NCBI GenBank assembly: GCA_963682175.1
Contig: OY821784.1
Location: forward strand, 25,587,621 to 25,651,620
Reading direction: 5' to 3'
DNA from: Triglochin maritima
Taxonomy: Eukaryota > Streptophyta > Magnoliopsida > Alismatales > Juncaginaceae
Length of the DNA: 64,000 bases
Shown here in pieces: positions 34,190 to 45,306 of the stretch. Every line of letters starts with the position of its first letter. Position 1 is the first letter of the stretch. The notes beneath the pieces were generated by a model. The model was not told the origin of the DNA. It saw only the letters and a program-made list of their open reading frames with translations, and did no database searches. Made by a program: the position numbers and the translations under genes.

Positions 34190-35560
34190 AAGTACATAGG
34201 ACGTCAGATTTTTTTTTAAAATCTGATGTGAGATGTCCATTTATTTGGATTTTTTAGTGACGTTAACTTTATTTTTAATAAGATATACCATGTCTAATTT
34301 TAATTGAAAGTCCGACGTGATATGTCGACATTAATATCTTTATTAATAGTCAGACAACCTCAGCTAAACGGTTCCTTAAAACTATCTTTTTAAAAATAGG
34401 TCGTACCACGTCTTCTTTTTGTTTAAAAATAGGTCGTACCACGTCTTCTTAGGGTGTGATTGGTTTGTAGGAAGTTGATAGAACTCCAATAGTGGATATC
34501 TAGGAATTAATTTCATTATCCAACCATCACAACCAATTTTTTGAAAGTACAATAAATGGATTAACCATCATAAGAGAAGAAAACGCAAACATATGTAGTC
34601 ATTGATAACAAAATAACAAAGATAAGTCATGTAACAAATACCCTAAATAGTTCAAGCACTAACTAAACACAAAATTGATGTTACTAGTTGTTGCTTTCCA
34701 AAACCAGGGAAGAAATAGGAAGAAAAAATGGGGGAAAATGATTCCAATTCTGAAAACCTTCCAAGTCCACAAGAAATGAGTATTTCACAAACACCTTAAA
34801 CACTTCAAGCATTATTCTTAATCAAAAAATGAAGAAATTATCATCTACAAAAATAGGAAAATAATAACATCTGGAACATAGTTCTCATACTTCTAGACCC
34901 ACTTCTTGCAAACCAATCGCACCATAAAAGGAACTGAATTGGAACTAGAAATATGGTTTAGGGTTTAGAAAATAGTAATGGAAAACAGTGCAACCACTAA
35001 TTTTAAAGACCCTATAATAAAAGGTTGTGTCCCTTCCATTCCCATAATAAAAGGTTGGGTCTTGTTTGGCTGTCATAACGACTACCATGCCGAAAACTAT
35101 ATATTTTGATTATAGGACATACCAAGTCGACTTTTATTTGAAAGTCCGTCGTGAAATGTTCTTTCTATTGGATATTTTGCGACACTTTGTTTTTAATAAT
35201 AACTCATATGACATAGGAATTTCGGTTAAAATCAGACGTGATATATTTTTCTTGGATTTTTGCGATGTGTTGTTAATTAATAATAACCCCTACCATGTTA
35301 GAATTTATGATAAAATTCGACATGATATGTCATTTCATTTGTAATTTTGTGTGACATTTTGTTTCTTAATAATAAACCATACCACGTCGGAATTTAGGAT
35401 AAAATGCGACGTGACATGTCCTTTTTATTGTAATTTTTTGAGGTTCGATTTCTTAATAATATGCCATACCTTGTTGGAGTGTAGGTTAAACTCTTACTTG
35501 ATAGGTCATTAAATGGGTCTAGTACAACGCTAGTTGAACAAGTCTTAAATCTATTGCCAA
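34190..35560 (+). repeat. Repeat unit copy 1 with 85-90 bp arrays containing inverted repeats
   Basis: From about 35100 to 35520 five tandem units start near 35113, 35205, 35285, 35372 and 35457. Each has a left arm like cataccacgtcgg and a right arm like ccgacgtgatatgtc about 15 nt apart, followed by a tttattggattttttg block. Similar but less regular units lie at 34190-34450, including a direct 26-bp duplication around 34392-34449. The middle part (about 34480-35090) is non-coding and reappears at 38990-39160 and 41104-41280. Subterminal regions of CACTA or similar DNA transposons look like this, but no terminus was found. Confidence 0.65.
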
Positions 35561-36023
35561 CGGTTTCAAGAATAAGAGTTGTTATACATGCTATAGTAGA
35601 AACATGCAGTAGTGGTGGAACAGTCTGAACAGGTTACACAGGAAAGTATGCCACAAATTCTCTACATATTGACTAAGTCAAAACCTCTCCGAAGTCAAAG
35701 TACTCGAGCAATACCATTACTAACGTTAAAACTAGTATCCTGAATTTCATTTAGAATTCAATTAGGAACCATGAAAAAAAAGTAGAAATTGCTAAACATC
35801 GCCGGAAAGCAACTTAAAGCGCTCGTGCGAATTACCATTTTGCCCTTCTATCATTTCTACTTATATAACTCTTTATTCCACTCTCCTAACACCACTCTCT
35901 CTTTATATTAGTCTCATACTCATCCAAAAGCATGTCTCGGATGCCAGGAAAAGAGCCACTGGATGCCCTGGACTACTCGAATCTGGTAAAATGACTCGTT
36001 TAGTTTTTTTTTTTTTTTGGTCA

Positions 36024-36135
36024 AGCGTCCACGGGCGACGCCGGACCTGACAGGCAGGCGCCCGCCAGAGCCGCCTCCCCCCTGGGGGCTCCGTCTGACA
36101 CCCCTTTCTAATGGAGGGGCGTCTCCAGCAAATGC
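36024..36135. repeat. GC-rich segment in the left arm of the MULE
   Basis: After a T-run, the sequence becomes about two-thirds G+C with repeated gacgcc/ggcgtc and gaggggcgtct units. It stands out sharply from the AT-rich surroundings and resembles the segment at 38290-38490. Confidence 0.6.
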
Positions 36136-36319
36136 CCCTCCATTTTCTTTTAATATTAAATTTTATTATTTAAATTGATTTTAAAATGTGATAATTACTA
36201 AATAAATTGATTATCAAGTTAATAATTGGTTAAATTGATTGAGTAATTAGTTAAATTGACTAATTATTAAAATTAGTTTCATTGATTGATCAATTTGGAA
36301 ATTAAGTAATTTAAATCCA

Positions 36320-38260
36320 TTAACGAAATTTTATTTCTAAAATTGAATTAATAGTCATCAAGTTACCGTGGAGGAAAAGGGAAATCAGTTCCCTTACGTG
36401 TTGTATATAGTTTAGCTGATGAGTCAAGTCACCGTCATCCACGTAGCTTTGTATTTTCTGTTGGTTCTTGATAGTGGACTGATCGGGGGGTAACTGTGCG
36501 TATAAAATATGAGAGGCACTACAAATTACTGCAGGGTAGCTCCCCAAAATCTCATCAACGAGCTTCCTGAAATGCTCAAGTCTTATGCTGATTGGTCCAT
36601 AAACTCTGACATCTGGACTCCTTCTCCAATGACAAGTGTTTTCCAGAATGGATGAATCTGCTCTAAATAAATTCAATCACCTGACTCAATAGAATTGTGC
36701 ATGGTACATGCACAAAGAATATCTTGTGATGTCAGAAAAGCACACCCACAACGATATTCAACTTGATTACTTAAGCCCGGCATTCTCTTCAACTCCTAAC
36801 TCACTAATGACAAGCAGTGATGCGAAACTCGACCATTTATATGCTGATACAAAGCATCTATGTAGTTTGTCAAATTTTGATGTCTCGACTCTTTAAGAAA
36901 GTTCTGAATATTCGTCAGCTACATTTCAATAGCCGTGTTCACGCGGTTGAAAAGAGTATCCAGAGCTGCAGTCAACGTAGTGATCCACTCTTTCAGAGCT
37001 GAATGAGTGCTTTCCACCCTACAGTTCGTAGTGTTGCTGAAATGAAGGACTTTGTTCGTCCAATTCCACACAAACTTTTCTTTATGCACTAACCACGTGT
37101 CTTCCAGATACTCCATGAGAACTGACAAATCCTGAAAAGTATCTTTCAGATTACGGACTGTTTATCATACTCCGTCTGTGAAGCAAATAACTTGACTCTC
37201 CTCCACTTTCCACGCCTCAAATTCTCTGCAAACTGCTTGTTCTTGCCGAATACGTGGTATACGTAGTTGTACACGTCTTTGTTGATATGCGATGTGCAAA
37301 GTAAATGAGCAGGCCCAGGAAAAAACTCTGCCACTGGTTGCATCAGATCTAATTCTTTGTCTGTTATTATAGCAGTCGAGCTGATAGTATCCAATAACAG
37401 ATCTTGCAACTTCTCCAACACCCATCGGTAACTAGACTCCGTCTCATCCTTCATAATGGCATAGCCGACGAGGAAGTTCATGTTTGTTCGAGTCACTCCA
37501 ACCATCTTAAACAAAGTCATCTTATACTTGTTCGTCTTGTATGTCGAATCCATGCAGATTACGAAAGGGTATGCACGCAACAACTGAACTGACGTTGGAT
37601 GTGCAAAAAATGTGTGAGTGAGGATATTAGTTTCTTCATCCATAATAATGCAATGTAAGTACTTATACTGCACTGCCTGATGCAGAAACTGCTAAGCGGG
37701 ATTCCTATCTTCAGATTACATCCTCCTCATGTACTCTCTGAAGTTATAAATGTGTCTCTATTTCGGATTATCCTCCGAGAATTTCTCATTTACTGCAAAC
37801 AAGATGTTACGTGGTTTCGCTTGTGCCTTAGTCATATCTTGAACAATTTTCTTGGCCCCAGAACTAAGACCGCTGATCTGTCGGTAACCCTCTGGATAAA
37901 CTGCAATTCTGTGGTTGTGCTGCCCATGGGTACTATTAGAAACAACGACTCATCCATCACGATCCCGTCGCTCGACTACTTTTACCAAAAAATGACATCC
38001 ACAACCTTTTCTTTTTGTGTTCTTCTGTAGTGCAATATCCATATCACGAGAACCCATTGCATTCCTGTGATCACATCTCAGATAACAATCCATCCGATTA
38101 TCTGCTTTTGATTTGTAGGATGATATTACCAAAACAAATCCGGCTCCGATTGCAACTTGGTTCCCTCATTTACACGATCCTTGATTGTTGTAAATACTTG
38201 TTTACTATCAAAAAGCACACTGTAAACTTCTCCATCACCACCGAAATCTTGCAACGAAAC
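36320..38260 (-). pseudogene. MULE transposase pseudogene (FAR1/MURA-like)
   Basis: Reading right to left, the first part (38260-38127) encodes an N-terminal segment ending in SEPDLFW. A 1-nt frameshift leads to the FAR1-type zinc region (38132-37950: CYLRCDHRN, RKGCGCHFLV). The intervening 37680-37940 is out of frame. The transposase core lies at 37673-37146, with VICMDSTYKTNKYKM, IITDKELDL and LLCTSHINKDV in the places of the MULE catalytic block. Then come RVESTHSALKEWI (near 37020) and a C-terminal part to 36320. MURA-like proteins excise and reinsert the element by binding its terminal repeats. At least three frame breaks inactivate this copy. A domesticated FAR1-family gene is excluded by the flanking terminal repeats and the breaks. 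Confidence 0.87.
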
Positions 38261-38289
38261 CTGAAATAATTTAAAATAACACAAAAAAA

Positions 38290-38490
38290 TAAAATAGGGC
38301 GTTTGACTGGGACGCCCCTTCCTTGGAGGGGGCGTCTGGCTGGGACGCTCCCTCCTTAAAAACGACGGCTTAGAGAGTCGCCTCATCCAAGGATGGGGTG
38401 TCTAGCTAAGCCGCGACCACCAAGGAGGAGGCGTCCCAGCCAGACGCCCCGCCCTTGGGGTGGCGGCTTAGCCAGACGCCCGAGACAAAA
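38290..38490. repeat. GC-rich minisatellite in the right arm of the MULE
   Basis: About ten variants of a (g/c)gacgcccc(t/c)cc unit and its complement ggcgtctggctggg occur in alternating orientation, able to form several stems. Open frames through it on both strands read as repeated RPSQTP-type peptides, which reflects the repeat and not a protein family. Confidence 0.7.
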
Positions 38491-38689
38491 AAATCCCCCC
38501 ACTTACCTTACCAGATCCAGGCGCTTCGCTAGACATTTTTGTGGTGTTGGTACTGAGAATGTGAGGAAAACTCAAACAAATACCTTGTTTAAGACACATG
38601 ACAAAATAGGTATTAAATGAATTATGAAGGGCAAAATGGTAATTGTTGGGGCGATTTAAGTAGTTTTCCAGCGACGTATCGAAGTTCCC

Positions 38690-40199
38690 TTCAAAATTTG
38701 ATATATATTTAATATAACATTGAAGTTCCATACACCCACAAAAACAAACACAAAAGGAGGACTACAAACAGAAGACTGGGAAAATATCATTAATCTTTTC
38801 TTATTGAATTGGAAGATTGTCCTCCAATCAAATGTCGCATGTAAGCCCACCAGAGAATACTGGTAAGCTTTATAGTCTACTGCCCAGGTTAGTTATGGTG
38901 TAGTCCGGCTCCTCCACCGGTGGTATTGGTGTTTTGTCGTCTAAAACGAAGTACCAAACAAGAAAGGGTCTTGTGTTGGAAGATCAATTGTTTGTGTTTG
39001 AAATGAATTAAACTGGAACTTGAACTTGGAATATGATTTAGGAAATATGAACGGAAAGGACGGCAACCTATGATTTCATAGACCTTGTAATGAAAGATTG
39101 TGTCTCTTTGCATACCCTGTATTGAAAGGTCCAGTTAGAACGACTACCAATAGCCACCAAAAACTATTTTTAAATAATAGGACATACCACATCAACTAAT
39201 ATGTTAAAGGGCGACGTGATATGTCGTTTTTATTGGAAAGTTTTGTGACGTCTTGTTTCTTAATAATAAGCAATACCATGTCAGACATTAAGTTAATATC
39301 GGGCGTCATATGTCTCTTTTATTGGATTTTTTGCGAGGTTTTTGTTTCTTAATAATAAGCCATACCACGTCGGAATTTTGGTTAATATCTGATGTGCTAT
39401 GTCATTTTTTTAATAATTTTCTTTGTTAAGAGCTATTTAAATTTAAATTTCCATACATCCAAAAACCATAAAAAAATTACAAAAATAAGAAATTTTATGG
39501 TACATAAATTGCACAATTTTTAAATCGAAATTAAATGTCATAAATCTGTGATGGCATTGATATTTGCAACTTAGAAAACTCTGGTCGTTGCATTGATATA
39601 ATTGTATATAATTATATAGATTCTTGTTTGTTAACTTTTTATCAACTCAAACTAGTAGAGATCTCAATAATTTTGTTTCAAATTAGGTTCTACATGAAAT
39701 TTTTATGACACATGTTTCATGATTTTATACCTAATATGATTCATCCTACCAAATTTATTTCATTAAATTTATTTTACTAGATATTATTTAGTCGACCAAA
39801 GAATAGTCGTTGATTCCAAATATGAATGATAGTATATATAATTTAGATTAATACAAATCATAGTTGGATACTAATGAATTGCACAAGAATACTTTGGATT
39901 CACAAAACATATCAGAGAACTATATGTAACACACAAAAATGTTATATGGATAGTTACAATCGCCATATATAACAGAGAACAACATATATATAATACACAA
40001 ACAAAAACATAAAGGGTACAGAGGAAGAACGAACCGACGTGAGAAGTCAGGGGGTAGAACATAAACGTAAACAAAAACACAAACACACACAAAATTTATT
40101 AATCTCTCCCAAGTCAAGTGGAAGAGAGTGATCCAATCAGATGTCGTCTGCAAGCCCCGAAGATCATTTTGTTTATCTCTTAGGTCTGATGTGGGTCAT
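38690..40199 (+). repeat. Repeat unit copy 2 and AT-rich tail
   Basis: 38990-39430 repeats the 34920-35520 region in the same orientation, including three tandem inverted-repeat units starting near 39175, 39265 and 39355. From 39430 to about 40060 the sequence is very AT-rich and unassigned. From about 40075 to 40195 a segment (attaatct, then ccaatcagatgtcg) repeats the one at 38790-38850, marking the start of copy 3. Confidence 0.6.
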
Positions 40200-41103
40200 T
40201 GTCGACCATACTCGAGTGGGGGAAGAAAAAGGGAGAATGTTGGTATTTAAACTAAGTGATGATCGCGACGGGAATACAAAAAAAACTAATAAAAAACTAG
40301 TCTTGTAGGAGGTCGAGAATGAATGCAAAAGTACGTGTAGATGGGTAAGTTGTGTGTGTATAGAATTTAGTGCTCATAACATGCATAACATGGAATCCAT
40401 AATGACCCAAAACCCCAACTATGTCTCCACATGAATTAAGATTTGACATCATCATTAAAACATACAAGACATTAACCAAGATGAGGCAAACAAGAGCACA
40501 TGCTCTCACATGCCATCCTTATTTATTTACCCACTCCAGTCTTATCCTCACCTCATCATTCCTCATAAAGTGGGCCCACAAGCCAAAGCATGTGTTAAGC
40601 ATCCATTAGGATCATTAATACATCAAAGGCAAGAGTGAGAAACTCAACAAAATGGCTATGGAAATCATGTGAAGCTCCATGATTAAGATTAAAACACACC
40701 AATCTCACAACATTCACACTTCACATCATTCTCCACCCCCAATGGGGATGGATTACTCACTAATCATCAAATTAAACAAAAAACGAACTACATAAAAACA
40801 AGAAGTACTCCTTAACATCATGGTATTGAGGGATTTTTGTGCCAGAAATATTTTCCTTATGTTCAGGTCGCTCCGGGCTTCTTCTGGATTCTTTCTGAAT
40901 TGCAGATGGGTCATTGGGCATGACAAACATGTCCAAAATGGTTCAATAAGGTCCTTTCTTTTCTGCATTTCAGTCGTTTTCTCTTCCTTTCTCTTCTTTA
41001 TTATCTAAAATCGGAAAAAAATCAAACAAACACTCAGGTAGCACAAAATTGAGGTAAAATAAAGAATATAACATGAATTCAATGTATGATATGCTACTAA
41101 TTA
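40200..41103 (-). mobile_element. Degraded gypsy LTR (U3 type b, U5 type c)
   Basis: It starts inside U5 at catactcgagtgggg and runs through blocks shared with 48588-49200 (tgtctccacatgaa, atcattaaaacataca). It then follows the type b U3 (gatgggtcattgggcatgac), ending gatatgctactaatta. The inverted LTR end with cgcaagtgcacg and the central promoter portion are missing. Confidence 0.7.
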
Positions 41104-41292
41104 ATAAACAACTGGAACTACGAATGCAATAGGGTTTAGGGTTTAAGAACTGTGAATTGAATACAGTACAACCTATGATTTTATAGACCATGTAATGAAA
41201 CGTTAAGTCTCTTCGCATACCGTGTACTGAAAGATTGTGTACTATCGTAACGACTCCCAATAACTCACCAAAAACTATTTCTTAATAATATG
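41104..41292 (+). repeat. Repeat unit copy 3, cut by element B
   Basis: It matches 39020-39180 (ggaacta, gatttta, atgaaa, aacgactccc-type blocks) and stops in the first array unit (ttcttaataatatg) where element B begins at 41293. Confidence 0.65.
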
Positions 41293-42675
41293 TGATTGAC
41301 ATCATTTCATGCGTATATTTGTATCTTATATCCATTATCTTACACCTAAGCAATGCTACGTGATGAGTTTTATGTTTGAATTTCAGAAATAAATAGGTTT
41401 GAAGAGATGAAGCATAAAAGGACCCAAGAGCAGGGAAAAAGGACTGAGTTGTGAGACATGGGGACTAAGATGCAAGGGAGAAGGACCTGAACGTAAGACG
41501 AGAAGGACCAAAGAACAAAACAGAAAACTCCACACCATCAAGGGGAGTATTTTGGTAATTCGACTGGAGTCGGAGCACCAATAAACGAAGTATATGCCTC
41601 AAAGACCAACAAAGACATCCAGAAAAGCCCACAACAAATTCAAGACGGATCCAGACTCGATAGACCGCCAATTGGCAGTCTGTTTGGCTCCGAATCCGCT
41701 AATCTTTGGTGGGCATGTGTATTAGAGTGTGTTTATTCTATTTTAGGTATTTGTTTAATCCCATACCATGGGATTGTCCCGGATTACCTTTTTCTATGGC
41801 TATAAATAGAACTCTTGACCTTCTATTGTAAACTACCCATTGCTTGGTGGCATTCCTTCTACTAGGAGTAAGCCTTGAAGCAAAACTCAAGGTGGAGAAG
41901 AACGCTACCTTCAATGTGAGTCATTTTTAATAAAATAATTGTTCTTAGTTTTTTTAATCTTGTCTTTTAATTTTTGCATGCTTCTTTAGTTTATGTCTTT
42001 TAGTTAACATGTTGTTTAGTCTTCTTATAATTAGTTTATGCATGTCTTGTTTCCTTAGTATAAATATTAGTTTAAATATGTATGAGTAGTCCCATCCCCT
42101 TTCGGGGTGGAGTAGATGTGTACATGTTATGTAGATGGTATGAATGCTAGATATTAATGTTTATGAGAGATATTAGTATGCTTGCTTGAATTAATAAGAA
42201 CTTTACTTGATCGTTTCTGCCATAGTTAGGTACATTCCATGCTCATTATGTTCTTAATAACAACCTTGCATTGCTCATATTAATCACCTAGGTTAGTGTT
42301 GTAAATGATAGGTATTGCTATTAGGTACTTCTTATGCATTAACAAATACTAACTACACTTGAGCTTCTTGTATGCATTCACCACACTTATTTCATGTGCA
42401 CGCACACACACTCCATCCCTTCGGGGTTTTCCGTTCCTGAGTTTTATCTTTATGCATTAGTTGCTTAGTTTAGATTGTTTTGTGATTTCATTTCATCCTT
42501 TCTAGTTTACTAGTTTAGATTAGTGTAGTTTAGTGTAATCAATCCTTTATCTCCTTTCTTTCCCACTCGTCTTCGCACAAACCAAAAGTCGACACACCTC
42601 CCTGTGGATCGACCGATATTTGCCACCGCTTCAATGCGGCCGTGCACTTGTGGTTAATATAAAACGAATCAAACA
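41293..42675 (+). mobile_element. 5' LTR of element B
   Basis: It is 1383 bp, TGATTGACATCATTTC to aatcaaaca. A single palindrome, gaccgccaattggcagtc, lies at 41663-41680 and the TATA box at 41801-41809. The closing region has the cgtgcacttgtggtt block. Confidence 0.92.
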
Positions 42676-42681
42676 AGTTTT

Positions 42682-42699
42682 TGGCGCTGTTGCTGGGGA
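42682..42699 (+). promoter_or_regulatory. Primer-binding site of element B
   Basis: tggcgctgttgctgggga lies 6 nt after the LTR end, two substitutions from the Athila/Tat form tggcgccgttgccgggga. Confidence 0.85.
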
Positions 42700-43809
42700 G
42701 GTGCTCTGTCCAGACTTTGGTTTGGACGATTCGAGTGGTTTTAATTTTTTGTTTTTAGTTTTTGTGTTTTTCAGGCATTCTGAGGAACAAGGGGAAGTGA
42801 CTAGAGGAATTTGAAAGAGAGAGACTCCAAAGTGACCGGCAATCAGCGGTCTAGGACCGCCAATTGGCGGCCTGGTGAGCTTCAATCGCTATCAATTTTG
42901 TTCTAGTTGTTGTGTTGTTCATTGTAGTTATCTGGGAGCACTAGTTTGCATGTTGTGACTTCTAGTTTGCTCCCAGATTAAAAATCAATCCCCTTTAATC
43001 AACTTGGACCATAAAACTCAAAGAAAAAGATTAGACTTCTTGCCATCTAGGTCATTCATCATTTGTAGACCTTGCACGCATTTGTCTTTTCTTTTCTTTA
43101 CATTTTGTTGTTGATTGCTGGCATGAGGTACGTGCACCCAAATCTCTCATTCATGCATGTTTCGATCATGCATTAGTTAGTATGGTGTATCGGGACAAGA
43201 GTGAGTTGAGCTTTTGATTGGAGTGTTGATTGCTAGATTTAAGATCAGGACGCTACTAAGGAGGGATTGTCCCATAAAAGATAATGTGGGGGATTTCCAC
43301 CCTTTCCTTGGCCCAAAAAATCACTCAAGTTAAGCCTTAATCTAAAAGCAAGTAGACATTGGCCATTAGGACTCGGGCGCATTAGGAGAGTGATCAGGTC
43401 ACGACCGTCATAACCTGATTGGCGTCGCCCACTTTGTCGATAGTAGGAGAGACGAGATCTCCAGATCTTGGCTCACTTGCTGGGCATTGTGGTCTTCCTC
43501 GTATGGAGGTGAGGCGTGTTAAGGCCTTGTGACCTCGCAGTTAGGCGTCGTCTAGCTGTAAGGACCCATAGCCAGCCTAAGCTTGTTTGAGCCATGTTTG
43601 CTAGACTAGGCTTCTATCCTCACCCTTTACCCACGCTATCTTTAAGGATTCTTCCCTTCTCCTCTGAGTCATCTTCTTCTCACCTACTTCTACGTTCTAG
43701 TCTCCTCCCCTTTACACTCTTTTTTAGCGTTTTAGGGTCGAGTCGAGCACTTTTTGCGAGCTTAGCCTCGTGGCGGTGAGAGTGGTCGACTCGAGAGTTG
43801 TTTGTTGAG
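42700..43809 (+). mobile_element. 5' leader of element B
   Basis: It contains a paired palindrome (42834-42851 and 42855-42872, 3 nt apart) and the stem tcgagtcga (43738-43746)/tcgactcga (43786-43794), ending 15 nt before the start codon. It lacks the MITE present in element A. Confidence 0.8.
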
Positions 43810-45306
43810 ATGGATGGTTACATGGGCGACCATCCATATCATTGTTGGGACTAGGACAATTCTTCCTGGTACTCCGGACCCATGCATCCAGGGGTTCCTT
43901 AGACAAACACTCCGTATGGTTGGGATAATCTTAATTGTGTGACTAAGCATTCTTCATATTGGGTTAATATGAGAGAGGCACCGACTGCTAGACCACCATC
44001 TAGTTACGTCGGATCATATGTTGGTCATCAAACTGAGACATTACAAGAACATTTGGCCTCTTTCATGCATGTGGTAGACGACATGAGTGCACCGGTGGCT
44101 CCAGTAGCCGTATCGTGTGACTGTTGTGGGTTGAGTGGTCATGTTATCGGGGAATGTCCTTATGTAGCCCTGAGCCTAAGTATGAGCACACATTTTCCTA
44201 AAATGCTCATTATGACCATTACGCATCCGCGTACAACCCGAGAGGGAAGGATTCGTGGGGTGACAATTCTTATTCAAATTCTTATACATCATTTCCACCC
44301 CAGTATCCTCCTCCCGAATACCCCGAAGTCTACCAACACCCCACTCCAAATCATTGGACTCATTCTCAGCCCATCAACACCCAACCCCAAAATTTCTCAA
44401 ATTCTGACTTGGACCTCATAGTTGACCGCATACTTGATTCCTTGAAATAAACTTTCCTTACGTTCATGGAAACCACTCAAAATTCCATACAAAATATGGC
44501 ACTGCAAGTGAGTCAAATGACACAACAATTACGTGAATGTGAGGAAAGTAACTTTTCTTGTCAATATGAGGATTTATCTTCTGATATCGAACCCCCACCA
44601 CTTCCACAAATTCAAAGCACAATCTTTCAAAGTCAAACTCGTAGTCAGTCTGAGGGACTTGGGATTTCAATTCACGATCACTTGGTGGAGGATTCGATTG
44701 CAACTGAGACTAGCATGGACAAGTTCTATTATGAGTTGGCAGAGGATTGTGCCTTACCTTTTTGTCCCATGACCCTTGAGCCACATGATCTTATTGTTGT
44801 ACCTCCTAAGGACTCACCTTTGGTGGAGCAAGAGCTCCCTAGTACCCTTAATCTCATACGACCTGATGAGACTTTGCCTTTCACTTTTGTTGCTGATCAC
44901 CTTGGAAATGATGGGACATCAAATAATTACATTACCAATGAGGGTATTGGGAGTTCCTTAGAGGATATCTTGGGTGAGAGACCACTTCCTGCTCACCTGG
45001 TGAGTCGGACAAGGATCATGAGGTTCTTGATCTCGTTCCGACGTACCAACCAATTGGTTCGAGAGTTTGGATTGATGATCTTGATTTTAATGCTGCAACG
45101 GGGGGGGGGGGGGACTCTTCTTCCGTTGCGCAATTGCTCCCAAACTCTTGAGAGGTTCAAGTTCTTCCATTTTGATCCTTTGAATAAGACGCCTTTTGCG
45201 TCCAATTCATGAACCTCTCCTTTCATCTTGTGCTCTTTGTGAGGAGGGCCCACACTTGAGTATTCTGGCCCCGCATGGTGTCATGTTCCCTTTCCAAGTG
45301 CATTGA
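43810..45306 (+). pseudogene. Gag-derived ORF of non-autonomous element B (broken)
   Basis: ATG 43810 starts MDGYMGDHPYHCWD, then TAG at 43852-43854, where copy A has CAG. The same frame continues through MREAPTARP and a perfect CX2CX4HX4C zinc knuckle (CDCCGLSGHVIGEC, about 44117-44158). A frameshift follows at about 44163. The second open stretch (44466-45212) has LQVSQMTQQLRECEE, SIHDHLVED and the protease-RT linker match (KDSPLVEQELPSTLN, DETLP). A further frameshift and a run of about 14 G (45100-45113) precede the C-terminal segment (QTLERFK, CALCEEGPHLSILAP), ending in TGA at 45304-45306. It supplies the best zinc knuckle of the three copies. Confidence 0.85.

Larger units (their letters stand above)
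35785..38689 (-). mobile_element. MULE (Mutator-like) transposon
   Basis: The left end, from gaaattgctaaacatcgcc, and the right end read in reverse, from gggaacttcgatacgtcgc, are similar inverted repeats. Both lead into attaccattttgccctt, identical in the two arms (35831-35846 and its complement near 38628-38643). Between them lie a minus-strand transposase pseudogene and GC-rich minisatellite-like segments near both ends. No 9-bp target duplication is evident (left flank aaaaaagta). It is 2905 bp and sits between two copies of the 85-90 bp repeat. Confidence 0.75.

Noticed and set aside
34190..35560. CRISPR-like array
   Set aside because: The units are 85-90 bp with degenerate inverted repeats and no unique spacers of constant length; the context is a plant genome.
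36320..38260. Functional host FAR1/FHY3-related gene
   Set aside because: It has several frame breaks and is flanked by MULE inverted ends, so it is a transposase remnant.
38393..38620. Arg/Pro-rich frame in the MULE arm
   Set aside because: It translates the GC-rich minisatellite; both strands give similar RPSQTP-like peptides.
45100..45113. Run of about 14 G in element B
   Set aside because: Homopolymer slippage, natural or from sequencing; copies A and C have different short sequences there. It is not a signal in itself.
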